From Verrucomicrobiia bacterium (lineage in GTDB: Bacteria; Verrucomicrobiota; Verrucomicrobiia; Limisphaerales; JAOAIM01): 61,940 nucleotides of DNA. Within the stretch, counting starts at the first letter, position 1, and the number at the start of each line of letters is the position of its first letter. Below the pieces are notes generated by a model that saw only the letters and a program-made list of their open reading frames with translations, searched no databases and had not been told where the DNA came from. This document shows, one piece after another, positions 27,154 through 34,962 of this stretch. Where the stretch lies: positions 3,587 to 65,526 of the forward strand of contig JAOAIM010000003.1 of the NCBI GenBank assembly GCA_026414705.1, written 5' to 3'. The position numbers were made by a program, and so were the translations under genes.

Positions 27154-28215
27154 TCAACCCGACGGCGCCGTGCTGGCGGACGCGCGCGGTCTGCGACGCC
27201 GCCGCCACTCATACAGGGAGCGATAAACCGGGCGGGGCAGCCCCCGGGGCAGAAATCCCAACGCCGCCCGCCATTGGCCGCGCGCCGCCACGCCCGCAAT
27301 CAGGCGCAGTCGCCGCCCGAAAGGCGCGTCCATGAGTTCCCGCTCGGTGGCATACCAATCCCGCTCCCGGCGCGCGATGGTTTGAAGCCGGGCGCATTCG
27401 GCGGCGCTCAAGCGCCCGCGCTCCCGAAGCACCGCGAGATCGGCAATCATGTTGTCATAGGCTGCGGCCGTTTGTTCATCCACCCACCGCAACCGTCGTT
27501 CCCGATGCTCAAAGGAGCGGGTGTCATCGCCGCCGGCGAAAAATGACACATTGCTGCCGTGGCGACGGTATTTCACCAGCGGCTCATGGACGTAAAGCAT
27601 CTGGCCGATGGCGAGGCTGCGGAACGAGAGCACCAGGTCTTCCAAATTGGAAGTGAGCGGCCCGAAAAATTCAAACAGGCACGGCGACCAGGCATGAGTG
27701 CAACCCACCACCACCGGCCACTTTGTGGTGAGGAACTCCTCCAGCGTTCCGGTCTGTGGGCGCAGGCGCGTCGTGTCCCGCGGATCGCCCCGCGTGCCGC
27801 CCTCGCCCAGGTCTTCGCCGCTGGCCGTGATGGTGCGATACGACGAAAACAGGGACGTGGCGCGACGACCGGTTTGATCCCAGGCGTCAAAGAGCGCCTC
27901 GACGCGGTGCGGCAGCGACACATCATCGCCCGCAGACCCGATCACCAGTTCGCCCCGGCTCTGTTCCATTGCCAGATTCACGCTTTTGCCGATTCCCCCG
28001 TTGCGGGGCGTGCGCAGGCAACGCACCTGATGCGGCCCGCGATACCGGGCCGCCATGGCCTGCGCGAGCTCGAAGGTGCGATCCGTGGAGCAGTCGTCCA
28101 CGACCAAAATCTCCAAAGGCGACCAGGTCTGGGCGAATGCTCCTTCGATCGCCTCCTCAATAAATGCCTCCTGGTTGTAGGAGATCAGGAAGAAACTCAG
28201 CAGCGGACGGGTCAT
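27154..28215 (-). CDS. Family 2 glycosyltransferase
   Basis: GT-A-fold glycosyltransferase of 353 residues. I chose the ATG at 28215 (MTRPLLSFFLISYNQEAFIE); a TTG lies 12 bases upstream. Motifs are LEILVVDDCSTDRTFE (first Asp pair), NGGIGKSVNLAMEQSRGELV and GSAGDDVSLP (the DxD equivalent). A region rich in Arg at the C-terminus (YRSLYEWRRRRRPRAS) suggests peripheral membrane association. It lies between the methyltransferase gene and the acetyltransferase gene. It should add one sugar of the lipid-linked repeat unit at the cytoplasmic face; donor and acceptor unknown. Confidence 0.82.
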   Translation of the reverse strand: MTRPLLSFFLISYNQEAFIEEAIEGAFAQTWSPLEILVVDDCSTDRTFELAQAMAARYRGPHQVRCLRTPRNGGIGKSVNLAMEQSRGELVIGSAGDDVSLPHRVEALFDAWDQTGRRATSLFSSYRTITASGEDLGEGGTRGDPRDTTRLRPQTGTLEEFLTTKWPVVVGCTHAWSPCLFEFFGPLTSNLEDLVLSFRSLAIGQMLYVHEPLVKYRRHGSNVSFFAGGDDTRSFEHRERRLRWVDEQTAAAYDNMIADLAVLRERGRLSAAECARLQTIARRERDWYATERELMDAPFGRRLRLIAGVAARGQWRAALGFLPRGLPRPVYRSLYEWRRRRRPRASASTAPSG

Positions 28216-28276
28216 CGGTTGAAACAACAGGCGGGCGCAGGCTTGGCGGACGTTGGCATCGCGGTCCGGTCGGCCG

Positions 28277-29380
28277 TCAACGGCCCGACCGGTCCCGGGC
28301 TTCGCGGGTTTTTTCCGCGACCACGGTCACGCAGTCGGCCCATTCGGGTCGCGCGCGCAGCAGCACCAGTTCCGCCAGATTGAACAACGTCGCCAGCGCA
28401 CGGGCCGAGCGAAAGGGTCGCGTGGGCGGAAACGGGTTGGTCTGCCCGCGTCGCAACAACAGGCTCTCAAACACGACCGAGAAAACGATCTGCGGGTGCA
28501 TCACAAGTTGATGGAAACCGGCGTCGCGCAGGGCACGTCGGAGCGATTCGGGCGTGAACAGGTGCAGATGTCGGGGCGGCTCCAGCCCGCGCCAATCGGG
28601 CCCGAAAACGCGATGGCTGAGACTGCGCACATTGGGTGTGGCCACGACCAGCCGACCGCCACGCCGCAACACACGGTGGCACTCGCGCAGCGTCGCCACC
28701 GGATCGGGCACGTGTTCGATCACGTGGTGAAGCGTCACAGCGTCGAACGACTCCGCCTCGTAGCCCTGCTGCTCCAACGGGCCCAGCCGCACGGGCAATC
28801 CACGCTTCCGCGCGACCTCCACCGCTGTCGGGTCAAAATCCAGTCCTTCCACCTGCCAACCCCGCGCGCGCATCTGAACGAGCCAGTCGCCGGAGCCGCA
28901 GCCCACGTCGAGCAATCGCCCGCCCGGTTGCGCGGGCAAATAACGAACCGACGCTTCCACGTCTCTGCGCCGCAGGGGCAACAAATACATCAGTGCTGCC
29001 AGCGCCCGCGTTGGGCCGCGTTTCGCCTCGCCGTTGTAGCCGAATCGCTCGGTCAAATACGCCGCTTTCCAGGTGCGCCAGGCACGTTTGAGCGCGCTGG
29101 CGCTGCCGTTGCCGACCGCCGCGTGCGTGTAGTAGCGCGCATACGCCCTGGCGATCTCCTCGGCGCGCGGCATTGGATCGAGCCAGAGCAATCCGCAACG
29201 CCCATCCGGGCATTGACGAAGCGACCAGACCCCCGGCGCGCTGAAGAGCCGGTCGCGCAACCCTGCATAGAGCGGGCGGCCTTCCGCGCCGCAAAGGCAA
29301 CACCGCGGGCGCGCTTCCGTGCCAATGGCGCAGTCCGCCGGCACAACGCCGCTTGCCGATTGGCCCTCGAGCGGATTCAT
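28277..29380 (-). CDS. Class I SAM-dependent methyltransferase with N-terminal zinc-finger-like motif
   Basis: A 367-residue protein, started at ATG 29380 (MNPLEGQSASG); an in-frame TTG at 29410 directly abuts the preceding stop. The N-terminus has a CCLCGAEGRPLYAGL ... QCPDGRCGLLWLDP cysteine pattern typical of sugar C- or O-methyltransferases of the Methyltransf_23/13 type. The SAM-binding motif is RLLDVGCGSGDWLVQ (about residue 157) and the post-motif HHVIEHVPDPVATLREC is well kept. It follows the beta-helix gene at 29411 without a gap. Likely methylates a sugar nucleotide or a lipid-linked sugar of the polymer. Family assignment is strong; target inferred from context. Confidence 0.8.
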   Translation of the reverse strand: MNPLEGQSASGVVPADCAIGTEARPRCCLCGAEGRPLYAGLRDRLFSAPGVWSLRQCPDGRCGLLWLDPMPRAEEIARAYARYYTHAAVGNGSASALKRAWRTWKAAYLTERFGYNGEAKRGPTRALAALMYLLPLRRRDVEASVRYLPAQPGGRLLDVGCGSGDWLVQMRARGWQVEGLDFDPTAVEVARKRGLPVRLGPLEQQGYEAESFDAVTLHHVIEHVPDPVATLRECHRVLRRGGRLVVATPNVRSLSHRVFGPDWRGLEPPRHLHLFTPESLRRALRDAGFHQLVMHPQIVFSVVFESLLLRRGQTNPFPPTRPFRSARALATLFNLAELVLLRARPEWADCVTVVAEKTREARDRSGR

Positions 29381-29410
29381 GAAAACACGATGCCCTGCCG
29401 CGCGCGACAA

Positions 29411-32400
29411 CTAGGGGCTCTGAATCACCGCGCGCACGCGGTAAAACCGGCACGGATCGGTGCCAACCCCATGCGTCAGCGTGCGCAACGAGCCGTCGCC
29501 GGCAAATCCGGTCACCGACAACCAAACCGGTTGGCTGAGGTTGGTGGTGTATTCGAGCCAATACCAACGGTTGGTGCGCGTGGCGATCTGCACTGAGAAC
29601 ATGCCGGACTCCAGGCTCACCGATTGCATGAGCAGCGGGCTCAGAAGCAGCGTGCGGTCGTCCGACCAGTTCGTGCCGTTGGCGTTCCACGCGACGAGGC
29701 GGAAATGATAAAGTTTTTCTGCGATCAACCCGGTGAGCAGGTTGGAAATGACCGTTGCGCCCTGGTTGGCGCTCAATTCCCAGGGCGCGGTTCGCATCCC
29801 GTAGTTGGTCGTTGCGCCATACTCGAAACAGGCGCTGGCGGGCAGGCCGAGCGGATTGACCCGACCGCTGAGCAACACGAATTGATCCAGAAGCGGGCTG
29901 GCGGGCCGGGACTCCACCAGCGGCAGCGGGCCGGCCAACACGCGGTAAAAGGACGCGCCCGCTGGCGGCTGGGCATCCACCAGCGTCAGCAGCCCGCCGT
30001 GGCCGCGTCCGTTGGTGAGGGTGAGCCAAGCATTTTTGTTCAGTGAAGTTTGGCGTTGCAGGAAATAAACCCAGTTCGACGCCGTGCTCACGGTGACGGC
30101 GAACCGGCCATCCTGCAACATTGCCGCCCGCAACCGCGGCGTGCCGCTGAGGAACACCCGGTTGGCGCCGTAGTTGGTGCCGTTGGCATTGAAGGCCACC
30201 AGCCGGTAATGATGGACGGCGCCCGGCGCCAGGCCGCTCAAGCGCATGGCCAGTTCCACCGGCTCGCCGCCGGAACCAACGTTGGTGAGCGTCGTGGTCG
30301 CTCCGTATTCCGGTGTCAGGCCGTATTCGAAATAAGCCCACGTTTCGGTGCCGAGCGGATTGACCTCACCGAAAACGAACACCGATGTCCCGAGGCTGTT
30401 GCTCGAGCCGAGCGTCAAGACCTCGGGCAGCACCAACACCACGGAAAACCGGTCCAGGCGCACGTTGGGTTCCTGACCGCGCACGATCAGTTGGTGTGTG
30501 CCGGCGTCCAGCCGGAACACCTTCGGCGAGAATTGCGGGTCAATACACGTGCCGTCGCCGAGCCACGAAACCGTGCGCTCCTGAAATCCGGTGGTGATTG
30601 GAATCGGCCACGCCATCCCCGGCTCGGCCGGCTCACCGTCCACGTTCACATAAACGGTGCGTTCCTGAAAGAACGGGGCGTTGACCCGCGCGCGAATCAG
30701 GTAGTCGCCGGCCTTTTCGACACTGAAGGCATACGTGGCGCGGCCGCCATCGCTCAGCCCGCTGTGAACCACCTGCCCGACCGTGCCGTCCTCAATGAAA
30801 AACGGCGGGCTGATGTTTCCCAGCTCGGCTTCGAACAGCCCGTTGGTGGGCTCGCGCGGCGAGGCGATCACCTCCACCGGAAGCTGCGATTCGGCCCACA
30901 GCGGCCCGTTGTGCGCACGAAGCTTCCAGACAAACCCGCTTCCGACCAGGTTCGACCCGTAGGTGAATGTGGCCGGCGTCACCGCGCCCACGCCGCTTTG
31001 ATGAACCACATCCGGGCCTTCATCGCGCGAATACAACCATTGCCACGCGAGCGCGGGCCCGCCGGACGCCTGCCCGGAGTATTGAACGGTCGTGCCCGGC
31101 AACACCTGCAATCCGGGCGCCAACGGGTCGGCATCCGGCTCGCTGGCTGTGATGGGCGAAACTTCCGGCGGCGCGCTGGTGACGATGGGCGCTCCGCCGG
31201 GATGCTCATAGGCGCCGATGCTCCAGGGCGCACCGCTGGGCCGTAAGATGCCGTCCTTGTCGGTCTGAAACCACGCGCTCAAATCCGCGCCCGCGCCGGC
31301 CGCCGCCGTGTCCGTATCCGCCAGGCGCAGGTCGTTGGTCGGATGAAACGGGCTGTAAAATCGGAATGCGGGCGCATTGGTTTTGCCGCGCCGCTCGAAG
31401 GTGCGCGTCCACACCGAGGCCGGGAACACCTGCCCGTAGGTGATGTATGCCTGCAGGTTGCTCGCCCCGACGTAAATGTTCGCGTCGAAGTCGAACGAAT
31501 TGGTCGTAAAGGCGCAGGTGTCGTCGAAATGAATCACGGGCCGAAAACGTCCCCCGCCGCAGTGGTAAAAAATGTTGTTCTGGATCGTGTTGGACACCGC
31601 CACCGGCACGCCGTAGTTGCTGAACCAGATGCTCATCCAGTCGGGGTTGTCCACAAACGTGTTGTTGCAGATGCGCACGTCCCGAATCAGCGTCGGTCTC
31701 CCGTTGTAGATGCGAATGAACTCGGGGAACGAGTCAATTCGCTCCACGATCCGGAACACGTTGTTGTAAATCCAAACCCCGTCCACGACCGATCCCGAAT
31801 ACAGCCCGCGATCCACCGCCGAATCGCCGATATTGATGAACTCGTTGTTGTAGATTTTCGTGAAGTTGCCGACGGTCTGAATGAAATCCGGGTGTTGCGT
31901 GGAGGTGTAGCGGTCGGTGACGGCGATTTCGTGGAAGACGTTGCCAAAAATCGAAACGCCATCCCCGCACTGGATGCCGTCCGGGCCGAAATACGGCGCC
32001 GTTGCGCCTGCCGGCGCGTTCGTGTTGAAAAGCATCTCGAAGACGTTGCTGTAAATAAGGTTCGCGTCCCAATCGCCCGAACACGCCGCCGCTGCAATCG
32101 CCGCCTCGCCCCGCACCGCCCGAAACTCACAATGGCTGACGCGAAACTGCGTCCCGTAAATGAGCCGGATTGGCAGGTTGCAATTGGTGAACGCCACGTG
32201 ATCCACCACCACGCCGCGCGTGCCGTCGGCCACGATGCACTCGGCCCCCATCCCGTTGGTCACGTTGCGCAGGTTGCGAAACACCAGGTGGCGCGCCCCA
32301 TTCACATTTCCGTCAAACGTCACGTAATCGCGCAGGCACAACAACGCGCTCACGTTCGCGTAATCGCCCAGGTGATCATATTCAAAGATCACCGGCCCGT

Positions 32401-32773
32401 TGTGATTGGTGTTGGCGGCGTCGAGGCCGATGCGGATGGGCGCATTGGACGAGCCGCTGGCGCCCACGCTCCAGATTTCGGTGTAAATCTTGCCGGTGGT
32501 GCCACCGCTGATGAAGAGCGTGTCACCGGCCTTCACGCCGTTCGGCCCCCAAACCACCGAGGCGAAGTTGGTCCATGCCTGCGCCCAGCTCCGGCCCGTG
32601 TTGGGGCTGTTAACGGCGGCGTTGTCCACATACCAGTTGGCCGCGCCGGACTGGAACACCAGGCCCGCAAAACCGCTCAAAATCCCCGCCCACCGCAGCC
32701 AGACCGCCGGCCTCGAATCCCATGACCCCCAAACGATCCCGTCATCAACCCGCTCTGGACGCCAATGCGTCAT
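29411..32773 (-). CDS. Secreted right-handed beta-helix protein with CBM-like and FYRV-type C-terminal domains
   Basis: A 1120-residue protein with signal sequence (VWLRWAGILSGFAGLVFQSG, cleaved before ANWYV). Residues about 45-480 form a right-handed parallel beta-helix with the pattern IYNNEFINIGDSAVDRGLYS and ICNNTFVDNPDWMSIWFSNY, as in polysaccharide lyases/epimerases. This part is clearly paralogous to the protein at 37.0-39.4 kb (NWYV..., FASVVWGPNGVKAGDTLFIS). A CBM-like module (about 650-770) is shared with both other beta-helix proteins. Fibronectin-like modules follow, ending in GVGTDPCRFYRVRAVIQSP, like the giant protein. It is probably a periplasmic or surface enzyme or binder acting on the polymer; no catalytic residues can be assigned with confidence. 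Confidence 0.8.
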   Translation of the reverse strand: MTHWRPERVDDGIVWGSWDSRPAVWLRWAGILSGFAGLVFQSGAANWYVDNAAVNSPNTGRSWAQAWTNFASVVWGPNGVKAGDTLFISGGTTGKIYTEIWSVGASGSSNAPIRIGLDAANTNHNGPVIFEYDHLGDYANVSALLCLRDYVTFDGNVNGARHLVFRNLRNVTNGMGAECIVADGTRGVVVDHVAFTNCNLPIRLIYGTQFRVSHCEFRAVRGEAAIAAAACSGDWDANLIYSNVFEMLFNTNAPAGATAPYFGPDGIQCGDGVSIFGNVFHEIAVTDRYTSTQHPDFIQTVGNFTKIYNNEFINIGDSAVDRGLYSGSVVDGVWIYNNVFRIVERIDSFPEFIRIYNGRPTLIRDVRICNNTFVDNPDWMSIWFSNYGVPVAVSNTIQNNIFYHCGGGRFRPVIHFDDTCAFTTNSFDFDANIYVGASNLQAYITYGQVFPASVWTRTFERRGKTNAPAFRFYSPFHPTNDLRLADTDTAAAGAGADLSAWFQTDKDGILRPSGAPWSIGAYEHPGGAPIVTSAPPEVSPITASEPDADPLAPGLQVLPGTTVQYSGQASGGPALAWQWLYSRDEGPDVVHQSGVGAVTPATFTYGSNLVGSGFVWKLRAHNGPLWAESQLPVEVIASPREPTNGLFEAELGNISPPFFIEDGTVGQVVHSGLSDGGRATYAFSVEKAGDYLIRARVNAPFFQERTVYVNVDGEPAEPGMAWPIPITTGFQERTVSWLGDGTCIDPQFSPKVFRLDAGTHQLIVRGQEPNVRLDRFSVVLVLPEVLTLGSSNSLGTSVFVFGEVNPLGTETWAYFEYGLTPEYGATTTLTNVGSGGEPVELAMRLSGLAPGAVHHYRLVAFNANGTNYGANRVFLSGTPRLRAAMLQDGRFAVTVSTASNWVYFLQRQTSLNKNAWLTLTNGRGHGGLLTLVDAQPPAGASFYRVLAGPLPLVESRPASPLLDQFVLLSGRVNPLGLPASACFEYGATTNYGMRTAPWELSANQGATVISNLLTGLIAEKLYHFRLVAWNANGTNWSDDRTLLLSPLLMQSVSLESGMFSVQIATRTNRWYWLEYTTNLSQPVWLSVTGFAGDGSLRTLTHGVGTDPCRFYRVRAVIQSP

Positions 32774-32877
32774 TCAAATCGAGAATCACCCGCATGCGTC
32801 CCCACTGGTCCACCGCCGACGCGGTGGTCGGATTGGAAAATCGGCAAACGAAGTCCGCGACGGCGAACAGATGAGCC

Positions 32878-33729
32878 CTAACGAGCCGCTTTTGCCGCGG
32901 CGTCGTGTTCCGCAATCGTGGCTGCCAGAACCGGCGACAACGCGAGAATGGACTCCCCGGCCACCAACACATCGCCCTCCCGCACGCGCAGTTCGGGCGC
33001 AACCGCAACCGGCAAAAACACGTCCACCTGCGAGCCGAACTTGATCATGCCGATGCGCTGACCGCGCGCGACCTTCTCGCCCTCGCGCACGTAAGCTTCG
33101 ATTCGCCGCACCAGGCGCGAGGCAATTTGCACCAGCGCCAGCGCAAACCGGCCGTTGTCGAACACGAGCGTCTGCCGCTCGTTGAGATTGACCGCCTCGG
33201 GAATCCGCAACGACAGGAACTTTCCGGGTTGGTGGCGCGCCAGAGTGACCGTGCCGGCGATGGGCGCGCGGTTCACATGCACGTCCGTGAACACCATCGA
33301 GATGCCGATCTGCCACAATTCCGCCGCCGCCAACGGGCTGCCGTTCAACTCCTCCAACACCAGTTGCGCGCCGCGCTTCTCGGAGCGCAAGACGCCGCCG
33401 GCGGGCACACGCCGGATGTAAATCACCGTGCCGTCGGCCGGCGAAACGATCGCGCGCGGGTCCGATGGCGGCGTGCGTTCGGGATCACGATAAAACCGAT
33501 ACAGAATCGCTCCCACATACACGACCAACTCCGCGGAGCCGATGCCAGCCAACGCCGCGATCAGCGACCAGCCCGCACCGCGGGCCCACAAGCCCACCAG
33601 CACACCCGCCACCGCCGCCAGCGCCACAATCGGCCCGACCGACCGCGCCGGCAGACACCATTTCCACGACAGCGCCGCCAGCAGCGCCACGCCCCCCAGC
33701 CAACCCGCAACCAACCAGCCGTCGTTCAT
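32878..33729 (-). CDS. psd: Phosphatidylserine decarboxylase-like membrane enzyme
   Basis: A 283-residue protein with about three N-terminal hydrophobic segments (GWLGGVALLAALSW, IVALAAVAGVLVGLW, AELVVYVGAILYRFYR). The PSD core follows: RDPERTPPSDPRAIVSPADG, VFTDVHVNRAPIAGTV and PGKFLSLRIPEAVNLNERQ. Autocleavage should occur at the GS pair of MIKFGSQVDVF, making Ser233 the pyruvoyl residue. The GS-x-V-D form resembles the PSD-A/archaetidylserine decarboxylase branch rather than LGST of E. coli Psd. It lies 7 bp after the ATP-grasp gene inside the glycan locus and has no PssA partner here. It may supply phosphatidylethanolamine in general, or an ethanolamine donor for the glycan. Confidence 0.85.
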   Translation of the reverse strand: MNDGWLVAGWLGGVALLAALSWKWCLPARSVGPIVALAAVAGVLVGLWARGAGWSLIAALAGIGSAELVVYVGAILYRFYRDPERTPPSDPRAIVSPADGTVIYIRRVPAGGVLRSEKRGAQLVLEELNGSPLAAAELWQIGISMVFTDVHVNRAPIAGTVTLARHQPGKFLSLRIPEAVNLNERQTLVFDNGRFALALVQIASRLVRRIEAYVREGEKVARGQRIGMIKFGSQVDVFLPVAVAPELRVREGDVLVAGESILALSPVLAATIAEHDAAAKAAR

Positions 33730-33736
33730 GAGCGTT

Positions 33737-34906
33737 TCAATAACCGCGTTTGACCATCAGATACGGCACCAGCAGCCACTGCAGAAAAAACGGCCACGGA
33801 TCGCCCCGCTCCCATTCACAACAAACCACCGGCCGCCGCAGGCTGCGCCAGTAATCGCGCGCCGACAATTCCCTCCGCCACCACAAATGCATCACCACCG
33901 GCAAATCGGTCACGTGCTTGACCCAGCGCGCCCCGTACCGCGCCGCAATTGCCCCGACCTCCCGCCCGTCCAACACATCGAGCAGGAGTTTGGGCAGATT
34001 CCCCACCACCGACGCCGAGAGCGAATGCCAGCCCCAGGATCGCGCGTTGACCTCCAGGAACTTGAGCGTGCCGTCGCGCGGGTCGCGTTTCCATTCCACC
34101 TCGGCCAGCCCGGTGTAACGCATCGCCGCCAGCACACGCCGGCTCTCCCGTTCCACCTCCGGGTCGTGCTGCGCGATCACGTAAGTGCTCGCCCGTCCGA
34201 AATCCGGCGGGTGCTGCCGCCGCCGACAGGCCGTGTAGGCCGCCACCGGCTCGCCATCCCGAAACAACCCGGCATACGACCACTGGCAACGTCCGTCACC
34301 GGGAATCAATTCCTGATACAGCAACTCCTCGATCGGCACCTCCCGCAAGGGCCCGTTTAACACCGCCTCCAGTTCCGCCGGCGAGTTGACGCGAATGGCC
34401 TTGGCCCTGGAGTGCTTGCTGTAATTGCGCTTGAACGCCGGTTTGATGATGAACGGAAACGGCAGCGCGTCGCCCGGCAATTCGCCGCGCCGCGTCGGCA
34501 AAAACGACCGGGGCGCGCGAACGCCCTGCTGCTGACACCACTCGTAATTCGCCCGCTTGTCATACCACCAGCGATACTGTTCCCAGGGCAATCCGCCGCA
34601 GCGAAACCGGCTTCGCGCCTCGTCAAAGTGCAGCGCGATCTGTCGCACCTGTTCATCGTCGGTGGGAATCAGCGTCCAGCCCTCGTAACCGTGCCGCTGC
34701 GCCAGCGTCAGCAACCACGGCCAGAACGCCTCGCTCACGTAACGGGGCGAGCGATGAAACGGGCAGCGATGCCGGGAGAACCGCGCCACGCCGAACCGGT
34801 CCTGGTCCACCAGCGCACACGGCACGCCCTCGGCCCGCAACTGCCGCAGCAGCCCCAGCGCCTGGTATTCCGCGCCCAGAATGATCACGCCGCGACGGGT
34901 TTGCAT
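33737..34906 (-). CDS. ATP-grasp carboxylate-amine ligase-like protein (COG3919 type)
   Basis: A 389-residue protein, ATG at 34906 (MQTRRGVIILGAEYQALGLL); a GTG lies two codons upstream. The N-terminal pre-ATP-grasp fold (RGVIILGAEYQALGLLRQLR) is followed by the ATP-binding subdomain FPFIIKPAFKRNYSKHSRAK, where Lys binds ATP phosphate, and the metal site TLKFLEVNARSWGWHSLSAS (Glu and Asn). Family members join a carboxylate to an amine via an acyl phosphate and occur in several surface-glycan and amino-acid-decoration clusters. The position between a beta-helix gene and the psd-like gene, in a locus with acyl ligase and amidotransferases, suggests it attaches an amino acid or amine to a uronic acid or sugar substituent. 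Confidence 0.78.
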   Translation of the reverse strand: MQTRRGVIILGAEYQALGLLRQLRAEGVPCALVDQDRFGVARFSRHRCPFHRSPRYVSEAFWPWLLTLAQRHGYEGWTLIPTDDEQVRQIALHFDEARSRFRCGGLPWEQYRWWYDKRANYEWCQQQGVRAPRSFLPTRRGELPGDALPFPFIIKPAFKRNYSKHSRAKAIRVNSPAELEAVLNGPLREVPIEELLYQELIPGDGRCQWSYAGLFRDGEPVAAYTACRRRQHPPDFGRASTYVIAQHDPEVERESRRVLAAMRYTGLAEVEWKRDPRDGTLKFLEVNARSWGWHSLSASVVGNLPKLLLDVLDGREVGAIAARYGARWVKHVTDLPVVMHLWWRRELSARDYWRSLRRPVVCCEWERGDPWPFFLQWLLVPYLMVKRGY

Positions 34907-34962
34907 AACCACAGACGTGCGATGGTTCGGTCAAACCGGAGCGTTGCGATGCCTGCCCGACG

